Positions 29,216 to 39,505 of a stretch of 64,000 bases of DNA are shown here, in pieces; within the stretch, counting starts at the first letter, position 1; each line of letters begins with the position of its first letter. This DNA comes from an uncultured Psychrosphaera sp. GTDB lineage: Bacteria; Pseudomonadota; Gammaproteobacteria; Enterobacterales; Alteromonadaceae. The stretch spans positions 1 through 64,000 of the forward strand of contig NZ_CANMSK010000017.1 in the NCBI RefSeq assembly GCF_947500655.1. The letters are read 5' to 3'. The notes under the pieces are model-generated. The model did not search any database. It saw only the letters and a list, made by a program, of their open reading frames with translations, and was not told the DNA's origin. The translations under genes and the position numbers were made by a program.

Positions 29216-30145
29216 TCAATTTAATTGGTCTGTTTTTGTTTGGCATATTTGACTTGGTGATATACCAAAGTGTTGTTGGAAACGTCGGCTAAAATGACTC
29301 AGGCTTTGATAGCCCAATTCATAACTCACGGCGGTCACCGATTGTTTTTCTTGTAAGCGCTGATAAGCTTTATTCATTCGGCGTTGATGCTGATATTCAA
29401 GCGGTGTGCAACCGAGTTGTAGCTTGAAGGTTTGATAAAAGCGACTGCGGCTCATGCAGGCTATTTTTGCTAATTCGTCTGGCTCTAAAGGTAAGGCGAG
29501 GTTGGTTTCAATATAATGTAAAACACTGGTGAGTCCGTTTGCATCGGGAGCACTTCTAGTAAAATGCAGTAAGGCGTCTCTGCCATGATGCCTTAATATC
29601 CGCGTAACCAATTCACTCACGCCAAAATCTACTAATAAATCACGGTCTGGATCATCTTGTATATAGTGACTAGTTAATCGGTCTAATACTTGTTGGGTTG
29701 CTTGAGTATGAAAGGTATGTAGCGGTTGGTTTGGATCTATAAATGCGCCAGTTGGTAATGAATGGGCTAAAAGATCATTCATTCGCTCACAAATTTTAGC
29801 CACACGTTCTTTAGAAATTTCTATTGTTAAACAGGTTGTTGGCTTATTTAATTGCGCGTCAGGAAAGTCTATAAAAACTTCTTCATTAGGGGAAAGTATA
29901 AAAGATTCGTGTGGAAGAAAAGATATGTCGTTCAAGTGTTGTGTATGCATGACTTTGGCACCGCTAACCATGCCACAATAGAGTAAAGACTCAGCTTTAA
30001 GGCTGATTTTTTCAGCCTGCTCATAAGTATCGTAAATACTTAACTCAGAGTGAGGGCCTGCAAAGCAGACTCGATTTTCGACCAATTTAACGGGCGAACG
30101 TTTATGTTGGAGCAGCGTTTTCTCCATATACGAAGAATGCTTCAT
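29216..30145 (-). CDS. AraC-family transcriptional regulator
   Basis: A 309-residue regulator. The N-terminal ~190 residues form a ligand/dimer domain that I cannot assign to a ligand. The C-terminal ~100 residues are a double helix-turn-helix: LAKIACMSRSRFYQTFKLQLGCTPLEYQ and AVSYELGYQSLSHFSRRFQQHFGISP. The ATG at 30145 has GAGG 5 nt upstream. It is divergent from the aldehyde dehydrogenase gene, whose upstream region carries tandem direct repeats with 21-bp spacing, the usual binding layout of AraC proteins. It probably activates the dehydrogenase in response to an alcohol or aldehyde-related effector (inference). Confidence 0.9.
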   Translation of the reverse strand: MKHSSYMEKTLLQHKRSPVKLVENRVCFAGPHSELSIYDTYEQAEKISLKAESLLYCGMVSGAKVMHTQHLNDISFLPHESFILSPNEEVFIDFPDAQLNKPTTCLTIEISKERVAKICERMNDLLAHSLPTGAFIDPNQPLHTFHTQATQQVLDRLTSHYIQDDPDRDLLVDFGVSELVTRILRHHGRDALLHFTRSAPDANGLTSVLHYIETNLALPLEPDELAKIACMSRSRFYQTFKLQLGCTPLEYQHQRRMNKAYQRLQEKQSVTAVSYELGYQSLSHFSRRFQQHFGISPSQICQTKTDQLN

Positions 30146-30315
30146 CTACACCTCTTATTCCATTACTGACTCATTACTGATTTTTGTCAATCGTGAAGTG
30201 ACTTCCAGATTTTTACTTTGCCCATAATCACCTTTGATTGTTTATTGGTCAACACATTTATTCACTACTTAATCATAAATGCATTATTAAAATCGATTTT
30301 CAAAAAGAGCGTTGT

Positions 30316-30357
30316 GGACTGATGGGCAAGTTTTATGGACTGACAGGCAAGTTATAT
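30316..30357 (+). promoter_or_regulatory. Tandem 21-bp direct repeat: candidate AraC-family operator
   Basis: Two abutting 21-bp units (30316-30336 and 30337-30357) match at 18 of 21 positions; each carries GGACTGA and GGCAAGTT. Direct repeats two helical turns apart fit a dimeric AraC-family activator. They end ~61 bp before the dehydrogenase start. Confidence 0.75.
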
Positions 30358-30417
30358 TTTTTTATTGTTATTACAGTGAGTTGCAGGTTTATTTCTACTA
30401 AAAATGAAACGGAGAAA

Positions 30418-31941
30418 ATGACTATGATATATGCAAAACCGGGAAGTGAAGGTAGCCTTATTACATTTCAGGCTGAGTACGGTAACTTTATTGGAGGCGA
30501 ATGGGTCGCACCAGTAAAAGGACAATATTTTGATAACGTAAGTCCAGTCGATGGTGAGGTATTTTGTCGTATTCCTCGCTCTACAGAAGAAGATATTAAT
30601 TTAGCATTAGATGCTGCCCATGCAGCAAAAGCAGCTTGGGGAAAAACATCAGTTCAAGAACGTTCTAATATGTTATTGAAAATTGCTGACAGAATTGAGC
30701 AAAATTTAGAAGCGTTAGCTGTGGCCGATACTTGGGATAACGGCAAAGGAATACGTGAAACATTGAACGCTGATCTTCCTTTAGCTGTTGACCACTTCCG
30801 TTATTTTGCCGGTTGTTTAAGATCTCAAGAGGGCACGGCTGCAGAAATAGACGAACATACAGTAGCGTACCATTTTCATGAACCGCTAGGCGTTGTTGGT
30901 CAAATAATACCTTGGAACTTCCCTCTTTTAATGGCTGCATGGAAATTAGGGCCAGCACTTGCAGCAGGTAACTGTGTAGTTTTAAAGCCAGCAGAACAAA
31001 CGCCGGTTTCTATTCTTGAACTAGTAAAAGTAATCCAAGATATATTACCGCCGGGCGTATTAAATATTGTTAATGGCTTTGGTAAAGAAGCTGGACAAGC
31101 GCTAGCGTCTAGTAAGCGTATTGCTAAAATTGCATTTACAGGTTCTACACCAGTAGGGCAAGGTGTATTAAAATGTGCAGCAGAAAACCTTATACCTTCA
31201 ACGGTTGAGTTAGGTGGCAAATCTCCAAACATTATCTTTGCTGATATTATGCAACAAGAAGAGTCTTACATTAGCAAATGTGTGGAAGGTCTAGTATTAG
31301 CTTTCTTTAACCAAGGTGAAATTTGTACTTGTCCATCTCGTGCCTTAATTCATGAATCAATTTACGATGAGTTTATTGCATTAGTAATTGAACGAACAAA
31401 AAGCATTAAACGTGGTGATCCACTCGATACAGAAACACAAGTTGGTGCTCAGGCATCTCAAGCTCAATATGAAAAAATCTTAGAGTATATTGAAATTGGT
31501 AAAAATGAAGGTGCAGAGCTACTTACCGGTGGTAATGTTGCTGAAGTTGAAGGCTTTGATAATGGTTTTTATATTGAGCCTACATTATTCAAAGGTACAA
31601 ATGATATGCGCATTTTCCAAGAAGAAATTTTTGGCCCTGTAATAAGTATTACTACGTTTAAAGATGAAGCCGAAGCATTAGCGATTGCCAATGATAGTGA
31701 TTTTGGCTTAGGTGCTGGTGTTTGGACTCGTGATACAAACCTTGCTTATCGTATGGGGCGTGGTATTGAAGCGGGCCGAGTATGGATGAATTGTTATCAC
31801 CATTATCCAGCTCACTCTGCATTTGGTGGTTACAAAAAATCAGGCATTGGCCGCGAAACACATAAAATAGCGTTGGAGCATTATCAACAAATTAAAAACA
31901 TGTTGGTAAGTTATGATGCAAACCCAATGGGATTCTTTTAA
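30418..31941 (+). CDS. aldB: NAD(P)-dependent aldehyde dehydrogenase, AldB/ExaC type
   Basis: A 507-residue enzyme oxidising aldehydes to acids, very close to E. coli Ald[41 protein letters not shown] (cofactor region), [20 protein letters not shown] with the general-base Glu, [12 protein letters not shown] with the catalytic Cys, and the C-terminal [16 protein letters not shown]. Cytosolic. I start at ATG 30418; GGAG at 30411-30414 would also suit ATG 30424 (9 nt spacing). A frame open further upstream contains no family sequence and is rejected. Control by the divergent AraC regulator is likely. A terminator follows at 31989-32036. Confidence 0.95.
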   Translation: MTMIYAKPGSEGSLITFQAEYGNFIGGEWVAPVKGQYFDNVSPVDGEVFCRIPRSTEEDINLALDAAHAAKAAWGKTSVQERSNMLLKIADRIEQNLEALAVADTWDNGKGIRETLNADLPLAVDHFRYFAGCLRSQEGTAAEIDEHTVAYHFHEPLGVVGQIIPWNFPLLMAAWKLGPALAAGNCVVLKPAEQTPVSILELVKVIQDILPPGVLNIVNGFGKEAGQALASSKRIAKIAFTGSTPVGQGVLKCAAENLIPSTVELGGKSPNIIFADIMQQEESYISKCVEGLVLAFFNQGEICTCPSRALIHESIYDEFIALVIERTKSIKRGDPLDTETQVGAQASQAQYEKILEYIEIGKNEGAELLTGGNVAEVEGFDNGFYIEPTLFKGTNDMRIFQEEIFGPVISITTFKDEAEALAIANDSDFGLGAGVWTRDTNLAYRMGRGIEAGRVWMNCYHHYPAHSAFGGYKKSGIGRETHKIALEHYQQIKNMLVSYDANPMGFF

Positions 31942-31988
31942 CGAGTAGCTTAAGTTAAAGACTAAGTTAAAACTTAAGTCTGTGATTT

Positions 31989-32036
31989 GAAAAAAGCCTT
32001 ACTATTTTTAGATGATAAAAGTAGTGGGGCTTTTTA
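31989..32036 (+). terminator. Terminator after aldehyde dehydrogenase
   Basis: AAAAAGCC pairs with GGCTTTTT around an inner TACT/AGTA pair, followed by T residues. Confidence 0.8.
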
Positions 32037-32159
32037 ATTACAGTATCTGGTAAACAAAGATGTTGGTACAATGACAAAACATGAGGGGCTAATAGCAATA
32101 AAATGGAAGGTCATTTGGGCTATTTTCTTTAATTAATTATCAATCTTTGAGTGACATTA

Positions 32160-32996
32160 ATGCGTAAACAAATAAAACAAAACAACGGAAGTCAGTTTAA
32201 TAAAAAGCAAACCAAAGTAATAAATTGGTTTGCATCAGTAACTTTGATGTTTAGTGTTTGCCTTGGAGCCTCCTTTTCCACTTTGGCACTGAACTCTGAA
32301 ATAAAAAACAATACAGCACAGCAGGATCACACAGAGGTGTCTGAGCAACAGATACGAGAGTCGGCTCTGTATTCACAATTAACCTATGTTATTGAAAACT
32401 TGCCTAAAGCTGTGTTCGTTACTGTTAGGGAAGGGTGGAGCCATGATTACGGATTAACGGAAGGACCTGGGCTACTTAACACATTTGAATACCTGCGTTC
32501 TTTAGTGCCTTTTGAGTCATTACAAAATGATATGCCTATGAGTATTTTCCTGTCGGGGCCACATTATGATGATCAATTAGTATTAACCTCAAAATACACC
32601 TTTGGTCATTACAATCCAGAGTTCGTAAAGTATTTTGGTAGCGTAGTGTCAGAGCTATTAAGTAATAAGTCCTTTGTATCGGCGACTAAATCCAGGATGG
32701 AAAAGTATGGACTGTTGAATAACTTAGCTGGCCTACAAATCATCTATCGCATGATTGAAAAAGACCAAGCATCGTTTAATAAATTTAAATCTCAATACCA
32801 GCAAAAGCTGTTAGATGGTACTTGGCCAGAAGGTGGTTATAGTTTCAACTTACCAGCGGAATTAAATGAACAATATTATTGGAATTGGTCGGAAACACAT
32901 TACTATTTTTGGGTAAGACGAGATATTGATGGTACAAAAGAATTATGGAGTCCAATTATTGATTCAATTATTTACGCTTACACAGGTAGAAAGTAA
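32160..32996 (+). CDS. Exported protein of unknown function
   Basis: A 278-residue protein. A long basic N-terminus leads to a hydrophobic segment (WFASVTLMFSVCLGASFSTLA) that ends in a signal-peptidase-like LA-LNS site, so it is probably periplasmic or secreted. The mature part is rich in Y, W and F, with no repeats or metal motifs I can name. I start at ATG 32160, preceded by GAG; GTG at 32151 is possible. It stands alone between two terminators. No family recognised. Confidence 0.65.
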   Translation: MRKQIKQNNGSQFNKKQTKVINWFASVTLMFSVCLGASFSTLALNSEIKNNTAQQDHTEVSEQQIRESALYSQLTYVIENLPKAVFVTVREGWSHDYGLTEGPGLLNTFEYLRSLVPFESLQNDMPMSIFLSGPHYDDQLVLTSKYTFGHYNPEFVKYFGSVVSELLSNKSFVSATKSRMEKYGLLNNLAGLQIIYRMIEKDQASFNKFKSQYQQKLLDGTWPEGGYSFNLPAELNEQYYWNWSETHYYFWVRRDIDGTKELWSPIIDSIIYAYTGRK

Positions 32997-33091
32997 GTTA
33001 AATAATAGCTGTTTATAACTTTGTTTTTAGGGGCGATTTTATAAAAGATAGCTATAAAACATGACGAAAAACAGCCATAAAAGTCAGTTAT

Positions 33092-33130
33092 AAAAAAGCC
33101 GCTTGCTAAAAAATTAGCCGCGGCTTTTTT
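33092..33130 (+). terminator. Bidirectional terminator between the exported protein and oleate hydratase
   Basis: AAAAAAGCCGC pairs with GCGGCTTTTTT around a 17-nt loop. The A and T tracts serve both convergent genes. Confidence 0.85.
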
Positions 33131-33171
33131 GTATGTAAACGTTTATTTAAAAATCAGATAAACGCAGTTAG

Positions 33172-35160
33172 CTATTTGTCTTTACCTGAGAAGTTTTCTC
33201 TCAGTGAACTTACCCAAGCACCAAACTTATGCATTACAGTATTGCCTTTGCCCAGTAATTCGTTCATTTCCTCTTGAAAATGCCAATCTTTTTTACTTTC
33301 TGGCTCCGGCAGTGGAGGCAAAATATGAGCAAAGTAAGTTTTATCCAGTAAACGATGTAACAAACGTTCACCAAAGAAAGGCTTACCACTGTTAAGAGCT
33401 CTTGCCCCTTTTAACATGCTACGAATATCATACTGCCCTGGGTTTATATCCGGCACTTGTTTAGGAATATTCAATAGCTTGTATACACCAACACGTGCAG
33501 TTCTTATGGAGGTTTCCATAGTGAAAATGACATCGTTGCGAGTTTCCACAAACTGACCAACAAAGCCTAAGTTAGTGCAACCTTCTGGTACTGGTTTTGG
33601 TCTGTCGCCTGAAGCGCGAGTCATAAATTGTGAGGTAATGTACGGCATTAATGCAGTGCGTACTTTTGTATTGGCAACAACATCATCAAGTTGATCAACA
33701 ATACCAAGGTGGAAACATAATTCTTCAAGGATCTCTTTGCCTGTACACTCAGCCATGGTTTTTTTAACTCGGTTGCCTTTTTTGTCCATCAATAAACCGT
33801 AAACCCAGATCACCAATATATCGTCTGGTTGTTCGGGATAATGAGGCTGACGATTACAAGTCACACTTAACAACCAGTTTGAATCGGTAACGGTAATAAT
33901 GCCGCCTGTTGCTGTTCGGCCAGAATAAAGGTCGTTTACCGCTAGAGTTTGTAATTTATCAATAAGCGCTGAAGGTTTACATGTGAGCGTCGCTGACTCC
34001 CAAATAGACTTTTCAACATTGCCACAAAATTTATCAGGTTTACCAAATACAGGTGATTTTACCGCTAAGTTTTTCCATAAATCCCAACCGCTGTTTTTTC
34101 CTGGATCATCATTTTCGCAAGTAAGGACTGGCACTGTCTCCATATCACCATAAGCCGTTTGTTCTGTCATTGAGCCATTAAGAGCAAAGACTAAATCTTC
34201 TGGTGCCACTGCAACTTGTAATTCTTTACCGTCAACCACAGTGTTGATAGCAGTAACTGTTTTTTTATCGCCTGTGAAATTGATATCAAGGTCGTGTGCA
34301 CAAGTATCAAACTGAAACGTAACGCCTTTGTCTTTTAAGTAGTTGATTACTGGCTTAATAAACGTGTCGTATTGATTATATTTTGGAAACAGCAAGGTAG
34401 ACATATCGCCAAAACCGTCGATGGAGTCTAGGAAGCGATGCAAATACAGTTTAGTTTCTAACAAGCTATGGCAGTTTTTAAAGGCAAACATGGTACGGAA
34501 TAAAAACCAAAAATTACTTTTTAAAAAACCTTCGCTGAAATAGTCTTCAATGCTGAGATTGTCTAAGGTTTCTTTGCGTTTGAGTATTAAGCGAACGACT
34601 TCCCACTGTTGAGACTTGCTTAGCCCAAAGTCTTGGTCATCTAGAATCTCACCGCTTGTCTTAATTAACCGTGCTTTAGAGTAATTTGGATCGTTGTCGT
34701 TAACCAGTCGATATTCGTCAAGTACAGAATAACCTTCAGGTAGTTCAAGGGCTGGAATGTCTTGGAACATATCCCAAAGGGTGTCGTAATTCCAATTCAT
34801 TTCTCGGCCACCGCGAATTATGTAGCCGTTTTCTGGATCACCAGAGCCATCCATAGAGCCGCCAGCAATATCCATTTCTTCTAAAATAGTGATGTTTTTA
34901 CCAGGCATATGGCCATCACGTATAAGATAAAATGCAGCGGCAAGCCCTCCAATTCCACCACCAATAATCCAAGCTTTGCGCTTTTCTACACCCGGAGTCG
35001 GTAACGGCTTATGACGAGAGTAAGGAGCAGTGTAATCTCTTGGTGGTAAGGTGTTCAATTTTTGGTGATGCCAAAAATCTTTGGAGGCATCAGGCTCATG
35101 TTCAAAACCATCTGCTGCAGTTGTTGGAATATCAAATTTGGAATTCATTTTTAAAGACAT
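33172..35160 (-). CDS. ohyA: Oleate hydratase (FAD-dependent, myosin-cross-reactive antigen family)
   Basis: A 662-residue flavoprotein that adds water to the cis-9 double bond of unsaturated fatty acids to give 10-hydroxy acids. Visible are the FAD fold [17 protein letters not shown], the FAD second loop with the catalytic Glu-Met signature [41 protein letters not shown] and the late [23 protein letters not shown]. No signal peptide; family enzymes associate with the inner membrane through the C-terminus. GGGAAG precedes the ATG. A role in fatty-acid detoxification is known for the family. It is monocistronic, closed by the terminator at 33092-33130. Confidence 0.96.
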   Translation of the reverse strand: MSLKMNSKFDIPTTAADGFEHEPDASKDFWHHQKLNTLPPRDYTAPYSRHKPLPTPGVEKRKAWIIGGGIGGLAAAFYLIRDGHMPGKNITILEEMDIAGGSMDGSGDPENGYIIRGGREMNWNYDTLWDMFQDIPALELPEGYSVLDEYRLVNDNDPNYSKARLIKTSGEILDDQDFGLSKSQQWEVVRLILKRKETLDNLSIEDYFSEGFLKSNFWFLFRTMFAFKNCHSLLETKLYLHRFLDSIDGFGDMSTLLFPKYNQYDTFIKPVINYLKDKGVTFQFDTCAHDLDINFTGDKKTVTAINTVVDGKELQVAVAPEDLVFALNGSMTEQTAYGDMETVPVLTCENDDPGKNSGWDLWKNLAVKSPVFGKPDKFCGNVEKSIWESATLTCKPSALIDKLQTLAVNDLYSGRTATGGIITVTDSNWLLSVTCNRQPHYPEQPDDILVIWVYGLLMDKKGNRVKKTMAECTGKEILEELCFHLGIVDQLDDVVANTKVRTALMPYITSQFMTRASGDRPKPVPEGCTNLGFVGQFVETRNDVIFTMETSIRTARVGVYKLLNIPKQVPDINPGQYDIRSMLKGARALNSGKPFFGERLLHRLLDKTYFAHILPPLPEPESKKDWHFQEEMNELLGKGNTVMHKFGAWVSSLRENFSGKDK

Positions 35161-35423
35161 AACGCTTCCCTTTATTAACTCTAGTGTTGTACAAAATGTA
35201 TAATTTTTTGCCTAAGTTAATAATGCGCCTAGCAATATGTAACTATATTGAACTAGATCAATGTTTTGCTTGTTATGTTATTTTTTTAAAATAGAAGAAT
35301 AAGAGTGAAGGAAGTATTAAAACTTTTAAGCACAGAGTTAAGTGCAGAGCTAGGAATTAAGCTAATTGCAGAGCTAAGTTTAGTAATTACATCAGGAGTA
35401 TTAATAAGGTACCTAGCAAGGAG
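35161..35423. other. Intergenic between oleate hydratase and the MITE-like element
   Basis: Promoter region of oleate hydratase (minus strand) plus a stretch at 35325-35400 with several GCAGAGCTA-like imperfect direct repeats. No gene seen. Confidence 0.4.
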
Positions 35424-35806
35424 TTATACCAATTGTCTTAATGAATTAGTTATTCAGCGAGAATTAAAAGGTTCATAGGTGAGGCATTGATTGAAGAGAA
35501 TGGTTGTTCCCTTGTTGAAATCAATAAAGACAATATGCTCCTGCATTGTCACCTTACCCTACATCCTTGTAGGGCAACAAAGCATATGAAGCTTTTAAAC
35601 TCGCCCTTTGGGAGCTTGTTAGAGGTGCGCCAAACTATTCATATGAGCAGCGCAAAATTTATTTGATGTACGACTGCATGGATGCAGGAGATAGAACGAC
35701 TCAGAAGACAAAGCCGAGAATAACTATATCGACACAAATTTTGCTTATTCTCACACCTCTAACATAGCTCTGAACTAATCAATTCATTAATTCAATTGGT
35801 ATTAAT
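35424..35806. mobile_element. MITE-like non-coding element with terminal inverted repeats
   Basis: About 383 bp bounded by inverted repeats of ~34 bp. The left end reads TTATACCAATTG..TTAATGAATT..GTTATTCAG and the complement of the right end reads TTAATACCAATTGAATTAATG and onward to GTTCAG. A second inner inverted pair carries TTAGAGGTG and GCAAAATTT (near 35620-35660 and 35735-35770). It also contains CTGCATGGATGCAG (35674-35687), a member of the palindrome family of the 40-48 kb locus. No transposase is encoded. The right repeat supplies the last codons of the adjacent gene. Confidence 0.55.
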
Positions 35807-37782
35807 ACCCAGGCGATAACTGTATTGTTATAACCATCATCACGTTTGTATTCGCGATAACCCGACGATTTTGCTCCGCCAATAAGGTAAGGACTATCAT
35901 TTAAATGAGTAACCGTTGCAATAGTCCCTTCTTTGTCTAGTTCGGTCATATCTATTTGAGGAATAAAAACCTCGCCAATAGAATATTCGTCTGAAGAGCT
36001 TGCCAAGATAGTGCCTTGCTCTGTGGTAAATAGTGCCTTAGCACCTGATTTTATTTCACCATTTTCACGGGGCAAAATATCGATAAGGATGGCCTTAAAT
36101 TCTACAGTTGAGTCAAATACAATACCTATGCCGCCAATAATATTATCCATTTGCGACATATCACGTATAGCTGCGTTATATATGTAGGTAGAAGCTCCTT
36201 GATAGCAGTCAAACTCTTTAAAAGGTGAGACGGTATATTGATATATATCGGTTAATTTGAAAACAGCCTCTGCACCAGAATTAGCTTCAATATTCTGACC
36301 TATTTGGTCATTGTATTGGTCGTCTGAGAACGCCACATAATGACCTTGTTTATCATAAACGTATAGTGTGTGGTAAACCGTATATAAAGAATGAATTGTA
36401 GCTAACGTTTGTTGGATTATTTCTTTGTCTGGACTTGTTGCTGATAAGGCTTTTCTTAAAATGCTACTTACCGCCCACCAACGGCAGTCATTGGCTCGTT
36501 CGTATAAATTTCTATCCATAATATCTACCGCTAAACTAGCTTGTAAACGTACGCTATTTAGTTGACTTGAAACTATGGTTGAGAATAAAGATTCAATGGA
36601 GTCAGAAAACACATTATTGATATCTTGGCCAATTTTCTTGATGGCTTCCAATACAGGCATAAATTCCACCGCATCTTTACGAGCCGCAGTGATAATACCG
36701 TTTAATACTATTAGTTGTAGATCGTCATTAATCGATATTGACTGACGGCGAATATCAAATAAATCTTCAGAAATAATACCTGTAAGATCAGATAGTTCTG
36801 TTGTGGCATCCGATGTATCGCTATCAGAATCATTGATTCTATCAATTGGCAATAAAGAACCTATATGCCAATTTTTTGGGCCTGCATAATCTTGATAGGC
36901 CTGACCTTTAGCACAGATCTCAATCATACTATTACTATTAACCGTGACTATTTTTGGCTCAGTGGCTAATGTTAGTTTTAATTGTTCATCTAATTTATTG
37001 TTGCTTGGCGCTCGTAATATTTCACCAGTACCATCGCAGAGAAAAAAATGGTCGACTTCATTTTTTAATAGTAGCCGATTAGTAATACCTTCTAATTCGT
37101 TATTAAAACGAAAACATAAAACAATAACGCCGACCACATTACCATTTTCAACAACCGCGTTGGCATACAAAAGGTGTGGTTGGGAATTTCCCATTAACTC
37201 AGTTTTACCAAAATACTCTACATATTCAGTAGGGTCTTTTATGGCTTGTTGGATCATCTCATCCGACATTACACCATTACGGGTAGGCTGGCTTAATTGA
37301 AAAACCAATTCACCGTTGGGTGCTAATAAAAGGGCATCACTATAGACAGAATAAATACTGATATAAGCACGTAAACGCTGCTCAATAAATTCCCTGTCAG
37401 TTTCAGTTTTATTGGTATTTATTAAGAATTGAGTAACATCATGGTCGGTGGCTAAAAAGCCAATATCGGCAGTTCGTTCAAACAAATTACGAATTAATAC
37501 ATCAATTGCCATTTGGCTACGAGAAACATTTTGTTGGATAACTTTGCGGGTATGTTCATTAACTAAACTTTCAATTAAACGGCCTTGCAATTTATTAAAT
37601 TGACCTAGGGTGTCATCCATATCTTCTAAGATAGTAGAAGCAACTTGGTGACTATTTATTTTACCGATAAGGGCTATCTTTTCCCACCAAGTACTTAACG
37701 ATCTCAAGCCATTTTCATGCTGATTAACACCCTTTATGACTCGTTTCATTGTATCTTGATGCTTAGATAGAAAAGTTTCCAC
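35779..37782 (-). CDS. Soluble protein with two cache-like sensor domains, near cheV
   Basis: A 667-residue protein without a signal peptide or membrane helix. Two similar halves each show a helix followed by a PDC/cache-like fold: residues ~85-330 (LIRNLFERTADIGFLAT ... YISIYSVYSDALLLAPNGELVFQ) and ~425-660 (IMDRNLYERANDCRWWAVS ... IHSLYTVYHTLYVYDKQGHYVAFS). Cache domains normally sit outside the membrane, so a soluble double-cache protein is unusual. The cheV gene lies 341 bp upstream on the same strand, which suggests cytoplasmic chemosensing (inference). Start GTG 37782 has AAGGA 8 nt upstream. The C-terminal residues LIPIELMN are encoded by the inverted repeat of the MITE-like element, so the native end may have been altered. 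Confidence 0.6.
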   Translation of the reverse strand: METFLSKHQDTMKRVIKGVNQHENGLRSLSTWWEKIALIGKINSHQVASTILEDMDDTLGQFNKLQGRLIESLVNEHTRKVIQQNVSRSQMAIDVLIRNLFERTADIGFLATDHDVTQFLINTNKTETDREFIEQRLRAYISIYSVYSDALLLAPNGELVFQLSQPTRNGVMSDEMIQQAIKDPTEYVEYFGKTELMGNSQPHLLYANAVVENGNVVGVIVLCFRFNNELEGITNRLLLKNEVDHFFLCDGTGEILRAPSNNKLDEQLKLTLATEPKIVTVNSNSMIEICAKGQAYQDYAGPKNWHIGSLLPIDRINDSDSDTSDATTELSDLTGIISEDLFDIRRQSISINDDLQLIVLNGIITAARKDAVEFMPVLEAIKKIGQDINNVFSDSIESLFSTIVSSQLNSVRLQASLAVDIMDRNLYERANDCRWWAVSSILRKALSATSPDKEIIQQTLATIHSLYTVYHTLYVYDKQGHYVAFSDDQYNDQIGQNIEANSGAEAVFKLTDIYQYTVSPFKEFDCYQGASTYIYNAAIRDMSQMDNIIGGIGIVFDSTVEFKAILIDILPRENGEIKSGAKALFTTEQGTILASSSDEYSIGEVFIPQIDMTELDKEGTIATVTHLNDSPYLIGGAKSSGYREYKRDDGYNNTVIAWVLIPIELMN

Positions 37783-38123
37783 AATATCAGTCCTTAAAAA
37801 AAAAAACTAAAATAGCAGAAATTGCGCCAACACAAGTGGAATTTCACTTGAATTAAATTCACTCTTATTTTGTAATATAAAACAAAGGACTAGCATATTA
37901 ACTTTTATTAAAAATAATACTCTAAATATTCAATGGTCAGAAAATAAAGGTATATCAGAAGAGGACGTCAAAAAAGAGAGAAAGTTAGTGTCGCAATTTT
38001 AATAGGTAGAAACTCTAAATTTATCAACATCTTTATGGGACTTATTAAACCTCGGTACTTATACCGAGGTTAGTCATAACGTTTCTATTTGAGCAAATGT
38101 TTAAGCATGATTTAGTGCTAGTA
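37783..38123. other. Intergenic between cheV and the double-sensor gene
   Basis: AT-rich 341 bp with no gene. It contains one strong hairpin (38047-38071) that probably ends the cheV transcript, so the two genes may be separately transcribed. Confidence 0.5.
38047..38071 (-). terminator. Hairpin downstream of cheV
   Basis: AACCTCGGTA and TACCGAGGTT form a nearly perfect stem with a 3-5 nt loop. The T tract is poor, so termination strength is uncertain. Confidence 0.55.
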
Positions 38124-39011
38124 CTATTTTTGTTTTGCGCCTTTAAGCATGGCATTAACTAGCTCTTGAGCTTCAAATTTTGTTAATGCTTCATCGGCAC
38201 CAACTTCATTTGCGCGAGCAAGGCTCATGTTACTAGAAAGAGAGCTGTGTAAAATAATATAAGTACCGGCAAGTTTTGCTAGATCTCGTACTTCAAAGGC
38301 AAGTTCGTAGCCATCTAATCCCGGCATTTCTATATCACTGACTAATATATCAATAGGATTACCTTTTTCTGCACAGTCCTTCATTACCGCTAACGCATCA
38401 TTACCATTTTTACAGACCTTAAATGGTACATCTATATTGGTTAATGCAGTTTCTAACTGTTTACGAGCAACAGCAGAGTCATCCACTAATAGGATATTAG
38501 AGTTTTGTAATAAGCCTTTTTGTACGCCAGTAATTTCGACTGCATGATCACTGTCATCAGGAAATATTTGAGCAAGTAACAATTCAATGTCTAATAACTG
38601 AATAAGCGTATCTTCAAAGCGGGTAATACCAGTAATGTAAGTTCTAGTACCTAAGTCACTTGGTGGAGGTGCTATATCTTTCCAGTTACATTCTATAATA
38701 CGTTCAATTTTTCTAACCAAAAAGCCAACTGTCATACGACTACAGTCAGTAATAAGAATGACAGCATCCTTTTTTTCTTCTTCAGTTATTGCCTTATATC
38801 CAACAGCAGCAGCCATATCAATAACGGCAATTGTTCTACCACGGAAATTAGCGGCGCCAAGGACATTATGATCCGATTTAGGAATTTGAGTCAGAGGCTG
38901 GTAAGGAACAATCTCTTCTATTTTTAATGTACCCAATGCAAAACTTTGAAGTTGAGTTAACTTAAAAAGTAATAAGCCTTGCGATTGGCTAGATGTCGAC
39001 TGAGTATTCAA
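38124..39011 (-). CDS. cheV: Chemotaxis coupling protein CheV (CheW-like plus receiver domain)
   Basis: A 295-residue protein. Residues 10-155 are a CheW-like coupling domain (FALGTLKIEEIVPYQPLTQIP, VLGAANFRGRTIAVIDMA, LIQLLDIELLL); residues 170-290 are a receiver (ILLVDDSAVARKQL, phospho-Asp in LVSDIEMPGLDGYE, then SS and K). It links receptors to CheA and can adapt or sink phosphate. The start is TTG 39011 with AGG 6 nt upstream. No other che genes are in the window; the double-cache protein downstream is its only plausible partner here. Confidence 0.95.
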   Translation of the reverse strand: MNTQSTSSQSQGLLLFKLTQLQSFALGTLKIEEIVPYQPLTQIPKSDHNVLGAANFRGRTIAVIDMAAAVGYKAITEEEKKDAVILITDCSRMTVGFLVRKIERIIECNWKDIAPPPSDLGTRTYITGITRFEDTLIQLLDIELLLAQIFPDDSDHAVEITGVQKGLLQNSNILLVDDSAVARKQLETALTNIDVPFKVCKNGNDALAVMKDCAEKGNPIDILVSDIEMPGLDGYELAFEVRDLAKLAGTYIILHSSLSSNMSLARANEVGADEALTKFEAQELVNAMLKGAKQK

Positions 39012-39505
39012 ACCTTACCTACCTATTATGGAAAACTGTGAAATATATTACTGCAATTTATGACAACGAAAATAAAAGTGCTCATGAAAACAACAATAAA
39101 AGTAAATACTACAAGTACTTAACTGCCGATTTTCTATTTTCTGTAATAATAATTTTTTGTTGAGACATGAATAATACCTTAATCAGCCCGTACACAGTAA
39201 CAAGTATTACAAACTAGTAGCTAATTGTAGGGTAATCCCTAAGAAAATGTTTACTAACTTTTATGCATGAATGTTAAAGTTAAAGATCAGATTTTACCTG
39301 GGCTAGGACAGTCGTGTTTTTATTTGTCAAAAGGTGAGGCTTAGCTTTTTCTTTACCACGTTTTTTATTCCCAAAGTGACAACTTAAAAACCCAAAAAAG
39401 CTGAAATTAGAGTGAAGTTAAATAGTAGAATTAGATTGAATGTTATATACATATAAACTAGCATTAACGCTATTTAAATCAATGATTTAGAGTGAGATTG
39501 TGGTT
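39012..39505. other. Intergenic between divergent cheV and membrane-protein genes
   Basis: About 490 bp, AT-rich, with no gene, RNA or repeat recognised. It must hold both promoters. Confidence 0.45.

Noticed and set aside
30238..30417. 60-codon N-terminal extension of the aldehyde dehydrogenase
   Set aside because: Spans the tandem operator and has no similarity to the family; the conserved sequence begins at 30418/30424, where GGAG lies upstream.
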